The position numbers were made by a program, and so were the translations under genes. The notes beneath the pieces are model-generated. The model saw nothing but the letters and a program-made list of their open reading frames with translations. It made no database searches and was not told the origin of the DNA. A stretch of 11,475 bases of DNA from Ignavibacteriota bacterium (lineage in GTDB: Bacteria; Bacteroidota; Kapaibacteriia; Palsa-1295), in assembly GCA_003151215.1 (NCBI GenBank), contig PLXB01000094.1:10597-22071 (forward strand), written 5' to 3'. The stretch's first letter is position 1. Every line of letters begins with the position of its first letter. Positions 6,354 to 11,475 of the stretch are shown here, piece by piece.

Positions 6354-7662
6354 CGCTGCGTATAAGAACTGGCGGCACGACCCCTTCGACTGATAGCCGG
6401 GTAACGATGCATTTCTCAAGCTTCTGATCATCCGGCAATGAGAACATCAGTTCTGTCAGCACACTTTCCATGATCGAACGCAATGCGCGCGCGCCTGTTC
6501 CACGCTTCACCGCTTTTTCGATGATGGCTTCGAGAGCATCCTGTTCGAAGATCAGGTCGACGCCTTCCATGGCGAAGAGCTTGCGGTATTGCTTAACCAG
6601 CGCATTCTTCGGCTCGGTAAGGATCTGCATCATTGCTTCTTTCGAAAGAGCTTCGAGCGCAGTAAGGACAGGAAGACGACCGATCAGTTCAGGAATAAAA
6701 CCAAATTTCAGAAGATCTTCCTGCTCGACAAAATGAAAGACATTCCGAACATGCTCGGATTCTTTCGAAGGAAATTCAGCGCCGAAACCGATCGGATTTT
6801 TATGCAAACGTTTCTGAATGATTTTTTCTAATCCTTCGAATGCGCCGCCGGCAATAAAGAGAATATGTTTCGTATTGATATAGACAAGGGGCTGCTCGGG
6901 ATGCTTGCGTCCGCCTTTGGGGGGAACTAAGGCAACAGTGCCTTCCAGTAATTTCAGAAACCCCTGCTGAACCCCTTCACCTGAAACATCACGAGTAATG
7001 GAAGCGCTATCGCTTTTCCTGGCAAGTTTATCTATCTCGTCAACATAAACAATGCCACGCTCAGCGCGAGGCACGTCATAATCCGCAGCCTGAAGTAAAG
7101 CAGATAGAATCGATTCGACATCATCACCGACATACCCGGCCTCGGTAAGTGTTGTTGCATCGGCAACGGCAAAAGGAACATCGAGAATTCGAGCAAGTGT
7201 CCGCGCAAGAAGGGTCTTCCCTGTACCTGTCGGACCGAGCATGAGAATATTCGCTTTCTCGATCTCCGTATCTTCAAAACCCTCAACTCCAAGGATCGTC
7301 TCGGATTCAATGCGTTTAAAATGATTATAAACGGCAACGGATAGTACCTTTTTCGCCTGTTCCTGCCCGATCACGTAATCGTCAAGCTCTTTTTTGATCG
7401 CGCGCGGAGTAAAATGCGAAATACCGGCTCTGCGGGCATTTGCCTTCGTCGTGTATTGCGGCAAATGTGAACGAAGAAGCTCGACATTATTGGCCGAGCA
7501 AATATCGCAGATGAATGCCGAGCCATACGGCGCACTGATAAGTGTCGTTACTTCATTCGCCGAGCGCAAACAGAATGAACAATGCGGCATAGCGCCACTG
7601 CCGTCATCACTCCCTGATCCCCCATTTTTAGTCTTGCGAGTCCGTATTTTCTTTTCTTCCAT
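6334..7662 (-). CDS. clpX: ATP-dependent Clp protease ATP-binding subunit ClpX
   Basis: A 442-residue AAA+ unfoldase that recognises tagged proteins and feeds them to ClpP. Counting from ATG 7662: a C4 zinc-binding domain (Cys28, Cys31, Cys52, Cys55), DDYVIGQ (94-100), Walker A GPTGTGKT (143-150), pore-1 loop GYVGDD (176-181), Walker B IVYVDEID (204-211), the RKH pore motif (252-254), the IGF loop that docks to ClpP (291-293), and sensor II GARALR (390-395). All key residues are present, so it should be active. A TTG two codons upstream could start it, but the ATG fits better because a promoter box lies immediately before it. clpP is not adjacent. It is the first gene of a leftward group. Confidence 0.97.
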   Translation of the reverse strand: MEEKKIRTRKTKNGGSGSDDGSGAMPHCSFCLRSANEVTTLISAPYGSAFICDICSANNVELLRSHLPQYTTKANARRAGISHFTPRAIKKELDDYVIGQEQAKKVLSVAVYNHFKRIESETILGVEGFEDTEIEKANILMLGPTGTGKTLLARTLARILDVPFAVADATTLTEAGYVGDDVESILSALLQAADYDVPRAERGIVYVDEIDKLARKSDSASITRDVSGEGVQQGFLKLLEGTVALVPPKGGRKHPEQPLVYINTKHILFIAGGAFEGLEKIIQKRLHKNPIGFGAEFPSKESEHVRNVFHFVEQEDLLKFGFIPELIGRLPVLTALEALSKEAMMQILTEPKNALVKQYRKLFAMEGVDLIFEQDALEAIIEKAVKRGTGARALRSIMESVLTELMFSLPDDQKLEKCIVTRLSVEGVVPPVLIRSGEKQAA

Positions 7663-7665
7663 GTA

Positions 7666-7673
7666 CAAATATA
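7666..7673 (-). promoter_or_regulatory. TAnnTTTG-like promoter box of clpX
   Basis: On the minus strand 7673-7666 reads TATATTTG, a perfect match to the Bacteroidota -7 element TAnnTTTG. It ends three bases before the clpX ATG, which would place the transcription start at or within a few bases of the start codon. A TTTG at 7691-7688 could be the upstream element, but its 14-base spacer is shorter than usual. No Shine-Dalgarno sequence is present. Confidence 0.5.
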
Positions 7674-7710
7674 ACAGTTTCCGGTTCCAAATGGGTTGCG
7701 GAAAGAAAAA

Positions 7711-7738
7711 TTAGGTATTAGGAATTACGAATTGCGAA
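7711..7738. repeat. Degenerate heptanucleotide tandem repeat
   Basis: Four consecutive seven-base units: TTAGGTA (7711-7717), TTAGGAA (7718-7724), TTACGAA (7725-7731) and TTGCGAA (7732-7738). Neighbouring units differ by only one base. The array sits in the gap between divergent clpX and the DUF1801 gene. It is similar in style to short tandemly repeated heptamers known from other bacterial genomes; a function is unknown. Confidence 0.6.
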
Positions 7739-7778
7739 TTTTGTTATCTCATATTCATTGCACTAATATCTAAACTCT

Positions 7779-8393
7779 ATGCCCAAGAATGATCCTAAAA
7801 TTGATGCATACATTGCAAAAACGCAGCCTTTTGCAAAACCGATCCTGATTCATATCCGTGAGTTAGTGCATAAAGCGTGTCCCGATGTGGAAGAAAAAAT
7901 AAAGTGGGGCTTTCCGCATTTTGATTACCGGGGTGAGATGATGATGTCAATGGCAGCTTTCAAAAACCATACGGTGTTTGGTTTCTGGAAAGCAGCGCTG
8001 ATGAAGGATAGATCACTATTCAAAATGGGACAAAGTGAAACGGCGATGGGACATTCCGGAAAATTAACGGGCGTGAAAGATCTGCCTTCGGATAAAGTCA
8101 TGCTTGGTTATATTAAAGAGGTAATGAAGCTTAATGACGATGGCATAAAACTTCCTTACCGCGAAAAAAAGCCGGTCAAAGAACTGCCGGTACCGGATTA
8201 TCTGGTCTCAGCATTCAAAAAAAATAAGAAAGCGCAAACAGCCTTCGAACATTTTCCTCCCTCACATCGGAAAGAATATATACAGTGGTTCGAGGAGGCA
8301 AAAACGGAAGAAACACGCGACAAACGATTAGCGCAGGGGCTTGAGTGGATAGCAGAAGGCAAATCGCGGAATTGGAAATATATGAAGAAGTAA
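7779..8393 (+). CDS. DUF1801 / YdeI-OmdA-like protein
   Basis: A 204-residue soluble protein with two recognisable parts. The N-terminal region (about 20-115) is a DUF1801-like fold with IRELVHKACPDVEEKIKWGFPHFDY (26-50). The C-terminal region (about 145-200) is the OmdA/YdeI type, with FPPSHRKEYIQWFEEAKTEETRDKR (158-182) and a final EGKSRNWKY. The YdeI family is of unclear function; a stress or peptide-resistance role has been proposed for some members, but nothing here shows that. The ATG is at the start of the conserved sequence and has no ribosome site. It lies seven bases before the DUF952 gene on the same strand, and both are probably transcribed together. Confidence 0.88.
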   Translation: MPKNDPKIDAYIAKTQPFAKPILIHIRELVHKACPDVEEKIKWGFPHFDYRGEMMMSMAAFKNHTVFGFWKAALMKDRSLFKMGQSETAMGHSGKLTGVKDLPSDKVMLGYIKEVMKLNDDGIKLPYREKKPVKELPVPDYLVSAFKKNKKAQTAFEHFPPSHRKEYIQWFEEAKTEETRDKRLAQGLEWIAEGKSRNWKYMKK

Positions 8394-8400
8394 ATCTGTC

Positions 8401-8739
8401 ATGTCCCGCATATTTCATTTTATCTCGCAATCGGATCTTTCATTATACTTACAAGCTCATCTGTTGCATGTTCCCTCTCTTGCAGATCAAGGATTCATTC
8501 ATTGTTCCTTACCGGAACAAGTTACCGATGTCGCAAACGCAATTGCTCCCGGGAAAAGAGATCTTGTTCTACTGGAAATCGATGATGCGAAAGTCATTCC
8601 GATGATACTCTATGAAAATCTCGAAGGCGGCGAAAAATTATTTCCGCATATTTACGGACCGTTGAATGATGATGCAATAATTGCAATTCATCCTTTCGTA
8701 TGGGATGAGGAAAATGGCTATACGTTTCCTCTCACGTGA
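8401..8739 (+). CDS. DUF952 family protein
   Basis: A 112-residue cytoplasmic protein matching DUF952. Typical elements are IFHFISQSDL near the start (4-13), DQGFIHCSLPEQV (29-41), LVLLEID (55-61) and KLFPHIYGPLNDDAI (79-93). The fold is related to small ADP-ribosyltransferase-like proteins in some classifications, but no function is established. It follows the DUF1801 gene by seven bases. Its last 22 bases overlap the 3' end of the convergent DinB-like gene. Confidence 0.9.
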   Translation: MSRIFHFISQSDLSLYLQAHLLHVPSLADQGFIHCSLPEQVTDVANAIAPGKRDLVLLEIDDAKVIPMILYENLEGGEKLFPHIYGPLNDDAIIAIHPFVWDEENGYTFPLT

Positions 8740-9203
8740 TATTTGTATAGCCGCTTTACTAATACGATCTGCGCTGCATGCCAGGCATCATGACGAACAA
8801 CGTTACGCACGAAGAGCGCTACCGTATCGCCGTTACTCATCTTCTCATTCAGTTCACCATCGCGAAGAGATGCAATAACATTGCGAAGCTCACTGCGAAA
8901 GAGACGAAAATTGTTTATGCCTTCATCTAATGCATTTGCTTCCGGCGCTTCAGGTTCGGGAGTTCTTACCGGCCTCTCACTAATCAGCGTTGTATAATGA
9001 CGGTAACATTGCGCAAGATGGACAAGATGCCACAGTATCGTACCGGCTTTAGGATAGTGTAATTCATCCGGCTCGTCGGAATATGCAGGATGCTGATAAT
9101 GTACTTCCTCTTCGCTCACTCCTCGCAAGGCAGCGTCTAACGATTCCCATTTATGGGACAATACATCATCGAACGAAGCAAGCAATTCTTCTTTCTGCGT
9201 CAT
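8718..9203 (-). CDS. DinB-like protein (DinB/YfiT superfamily)
   Basis: A 161-residue helical protein of the DinB superfamily. The likely metal-binding histidines are in ILWHLVHL (His59 or His62) and RHDAWHAAQ (His138 and His142), the usual triad of this four-helix fold. Family members include thiol-dependent S-transferases and many proteins of unknown role; the substrate cannot be told. The ATG overlaps the stop of the upstream peptidase gene (ATGA at 9203-9200), so translation is probably coupled. The 3' end overlaps the convergent DUF952 gene by 22 bases, with no terminator between them. Confidence 0.85.
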   Translation of the reverse strand: MTQKEELLASFDDVLSHKWESLDAALRGVSEEEVHYQHPAYSDEPDELHYPKAGTILWHLVHLAQCYRHYTTLISERPVRTPEPEAPEANALDEGINNFRLFRSELRNVIASLRDGELNEKMSNGDTVALFVRNVVRHDAWHAAQIVLVKRLYKYHVRGNV

Positions 9204-11062
9204 GACGTTTGTTTCGGGTAATGTTTTACTACCCAGGTTTTAAATTCTTCGTTGGCTTTCGAAAAATCCCCGTTCGTAAATTCCGTGATCTTTTCATTAC
9301 CGTGAACAACCTTGATGTCGGCTTGAAGATCGGGGCTCTTGTTTGCGTCGGTTGCAGGATGTTGATGTTCGGCAAGCTGCTTCGCTTCTGCAATAGCCTG
9401 ATCCACCGTTCTATTCGCTTGGGCGATCAGTGCATCGCCGCTAAGGGGTTTACCTGTTAAGCGCTCGACGAGATCGAAGAAGCGTTTAGAGTTGCCGTAT
9501 TTCCAATAACCGCTTTCCAGTTCGGGACCGATCTTCGGGTTATCGGCAATATATCCGTATTTTTCAAGAAAATATTTTCGTGTCTGCTGCACTGCCATTT
9601 CAGCGAGAACGTAGCCGTGATAATATGCGCTCGATTCACCTGCTAATAAATGTGGTACGGCAAGGATCGGACGGGGAGATGCGGGCAGTGCATACATGCG
9701 TTTTTCGATCTCTAAGAAAACATGCTGAATATTTTCCGGTGTCAATTCCGCTTCGCTCATTTCATAGATCGCTTTTTCTGCATAGCATACTCCGAGCATT
9801 GCGCGAATCGTCATGGCAAGAAACGGCTGCTCTTGTTTAATTGCCTTAGCCATTAAATCGAATGGCATTGCTTCGCCCTTTTCATTGCGGGCATAATGCA
9901 GTAACCAATCGGGATCGGAAATTACAGAATCAAGAAACATGGATTGTGTTTCGGCATAAGCAACCGAGGTCGGAGCGAATTCCTGACCAAAGCATGGAGC
10001 GTTCATCTGGACATTTGAGAAATGCGCAGCGTGTCCGCCTTCATGGAAAAGTGTATTTAATGCCTCGACTCCCGAACCCACTTTATTCGGAATAGCATTT
10101 GCCGTAAAATTAATGCGTGCATGATTCCAAGTGCCATGATCGAAGAACGATGGCACGGGTCCGTGCATAAAACCATTCTCATATTTTCCTTTGCGGTCAA
10201 TGAGATCGAGCGTTAGCTGCGCGTGGCGGTATTTTATATGCATTGCGCTGAAGGATTGCGCCCAGCGCTCAAGCGAATGCGAGAACGGATGATACGGATC
10301 CATCTCTTTTGCAAGATCGCCGCCGCGATAATATTTGAAATTCCAGGGCTGGCGCGCCGCCTCGCCTTTTTCTTTTATAAAATTCTCGACGGCAATCTTA
10401 TTTGCTTCGACCGTTTTTACTTCCAGATCATCGAGCAGTTGAAAAAGCCTTTTCTTCGAAAGGCCCTCTGCTTTCTGCACCTTATAATCATAATAATCTT
10501 CATAGCCGCATAACCTGCCAAGCTCATTACGCTTTTTGACGATCTCTATAAATCCGTTTGCAAGAACGAACGGACCGATCGTCAGTAAACCCTCATACGC
10601 AGCTTTGCGCATAGCTTCGTCTTTTTCAGAGATCAGCATATTGCTTAAAGCATTTGTCGAAGCAATAACTTTTTCTCCGGTTTTCGGATCGATATATCCA
10701 AGCCCCATGCCGCCGCGCTTGACAAGCAGATCGCCTTCCATGCCGATGATCTCTTCAGCCAGTGCCTGCGCTTTCGGATCTTCGATCACATTCGCTTCGA
10801 AGAACATCTTCCAGCCATCGAGGGCAATAAGCTCATCCCTCGTTGCAGTGAATTTCTTCTCAAGTTCACGCAGTTTTTTCAGCTTGCCGGCATCCTGAAT
10901 GAACTTCGATACGGCGATCTCCGCATCCGAGCATTTTTGCTGGCTTCGGGCAGCATCTGTACCCAGCCCCATTTTTGCTTCCCAGAAAGCATCTTCTTTC
11001 TTCGTATGAAGGGCAAGGTATTCGTTGGAGAGAGAATCGAGATATGCGGATAATTCTGACAT
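9200..11062 (-). CDS. M3-family oligopeptidase (zinc metallopeptidase)
   Basis: A 620-residue zinc metallopeptidase of family M3 that should cut short peptides. The catalytic site is HEGGH (His340, Glu341, His344) and the third zinc ligand is probably Glu371 in SVAYAETQSMF, at the expected distance. The N-terminal half is mostly helical with a coiled-coil-like stretch (about 45-80), as in the family. There is no signal peptide, so it is probably cytoplasmic. A C-terminal region (about 570-620) is more variable and charged. The length is in the family range. ATG 11062 has no Shine-Dalgarno sequence. The stop overlaps the DinB-like start, making a two-gene operon. Confidence 0.93.
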   Translation of the reverse strand: MSELSAYLDSLSNEYLALHTKKEDAFWEAKMGLGTDAARSQQKCSDAEIAVSKFIQDAGKLKKLRELEKKFTATRDELIALDGWKMFFEANVIEDPKAQALAEEIIGMEGDLLVKRGGMGLGYIDPKTGEKVIASTNALSNMLISEKDEAMRKAAYEGLLTIGPFVLANGFIEIVKKRNELGRLCGYEDYYDYKVQKAEGLSKKRLFQLLDDLEVKTVEANKIAVENFIKEKGEAARQPWNFKYYRGGDLAKEMDPYHPFSHSLERWAQSFSAMHIKYRHAQLTLDLIDRKGKYENGFMHGPVPSFFDHGTWNHARINFTANAIPNKVGSGVEALNTLFHEGGHAAHFSNVQMNAPCFGQEFAPTSVAYAETQSMFLDSVISDPDWLLHYARNEKGEAMPFDLMAKAIKQEQPFLAMTIRAMLGVCYAEKAIYEMSEAELTPENIQHVFLEIEKRMYALPASPRPILAVPHLLAGESSAYYHGYVLAEMAVQQTRKYFLEKYGYIADNPKIGPELESGYWKYGNSKRFFDLVERLTGKPLSGDALIAQANRTVDQAIAEAKQLAEHQHPATDANKSPDLQADIKVVHGNEKITEFTNGDFSKANEEFKTWVVKHYPKQTS

Positions 11063-11475
11063 AAGGAATTCTTTAGTTAATAGCTTGATAAGAACAGGGA
11101 AGATGGGAAGGGTGTTTCAGGAAAAGGATTGGGAGCATTATTCGTAGAAAGTTTTTCTTGTCTTCCTTGTCTTCAAATAATTACCCCTGTTTTTTGATCC
11201 CAATAATAGTTTAGGCATCTTGACAAACCGTTTTTTTTCGTATATTGGTTTTGCGAGTGATAGGCACCTAATTCAAGCGAAAAGCTAAAAAATAGGAAAG
11301 GAAAACTGCGGGTGTATAAACTTAGAATGTTGATCTATAATGGGTTATATATGGCTCAGCGATCTACTTCTAACGGATTTTTTTTGATTGCTACGCCGAA
11401 CTTGAGTCCGGCTCGCATTGACATCCTTTACTCTGTTTTGTAAAAAGGACGAGCACCTGTTGTGTGCATAGCGAT
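11063..11475. other. 413 bp without a convincing gene
   Basis: This stretch before the M3 peptidase gene holds no strong coding region on either strand. It contains a tandem nine-base repeat (TTGTCTTCC then TTGTCTTC, 11158-11174), a candidate plus-strand promoter (11220-11246), and an imperfect 18 bp palindrome at 11395-11412 (GCCG and CGGC arms). A plus-strand ATG frame at 11327-11443 encodes only 38 residues with no recognisable family. The peptidase promoter must lie in the proximal part but I could not define it. Confidence 0.6.
11220..11246 (+). promoter_or_regulatory. Candidate plus-strand promoter
   Basis: TTGACA at 11220-11225 is a perfect -35 consensus. TATATT lies at 11241-11246 after a 15-base spacer, and TATATTGG differs from TAnnTTTG by one base. 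It would drive transcription rightwards, off the window, through a leader with no clear gene yet. The short sigma-70 spacer keeps confidence low. Confidence 0.4.

Noticed and set aside
11355..11423. A roughly 22-codon minus-strand frame beginning MSMRAG, with AAAGG just before it
   Set aside because: Too short, and nothing beyond the weak ribosome site supports translation.
11327..11443. A 38-codon plus-strand frame near the right edge
   Set aside because: No ribosome site and no recognisable sequence; kept only as a remark in the intergenic entry.
1..11475. CRISPR array, insertion sequence or integrase
   Set aside because: No regularly spaced long repeats and no transposase or recombinase reading frame on either strand.

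Overview
The window suggests a chromosome of the Bacteroidota/Chlorobiota type, though this is tentative. Most start codons have no visible Shine-Dalgarno sequence. The clpX gene has a TAnnTTTG-like promoter box, the tRNA does not encode its CCA end, and the housekeeping genes have moderate GC. No marker for a narrower placement is visible.

Left part (1-4070, visibly more AT-rich): an accessory, defence-like block. Three genes on the minus strand read leftwards as a compact operon: an amino-type DNA methyltransferase (1480-2892), a phosphoribosyltransferase-fold protein of the conflict-associated PRTase-CE type (508-1461), and the N-terminal part of a P-loop ATPase that resembles the ORC/CDC6-like ATPases reported with PRTase-CE (1-511, cut by the window edge). 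The methyltransferase and PRTase are 18 bp apart, and the PRTase and ATPase share an ATGA overlap. A flavin-dependent thymidylate synthase gene (thyX, 2941-3861) diverges from this operon across 48 bp.

Boundary (3862-4190): three spaced GAGTAC motifs, a strong hairpin terminator and a tRNA-Gln(CUG) gene on the minus strand. The 3' end of the tRNA faces the accessory block. This is the polarity expected if an element had inserted at the tRNA, but no integrase or repeated attachment site is visible here.

Middle part (4191-7662, minus strand): clpX, then a SAM-dependent methyltransferase overlapping its end, then a membrane-anchored protein with an N,N-dimethylformamidase large-subunit-like domain. 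The tRNA follows 45 bp later and the terminator comes after it, so the whole stretch may be one transcription unit.

Right part (7779-11062): two small plus-strand genes (a DUF1801/YdeI-like protein and a DUF952 protein) converge on a minus-strand pair (an M3-family oligopeptidase followed by a DinB-like protein, coupled by an ATGA overlap). The convergent genes overlap at their 3' ends. The last 413 bp hold no convincing gene, only a candidate plus-strand promoter and a doubtful 38-codon reading frame.

The most interesting unit is the methyltransferase / PRTase-CE / ATPase cassette with its divergent thyX neighbour. The three-gene core is a plausible anti-phage or conflict system. The PRTase and ATPase families are, from memory, already linked in the literature. 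The DNA methyltransferase and thyX association may be a less described variant.
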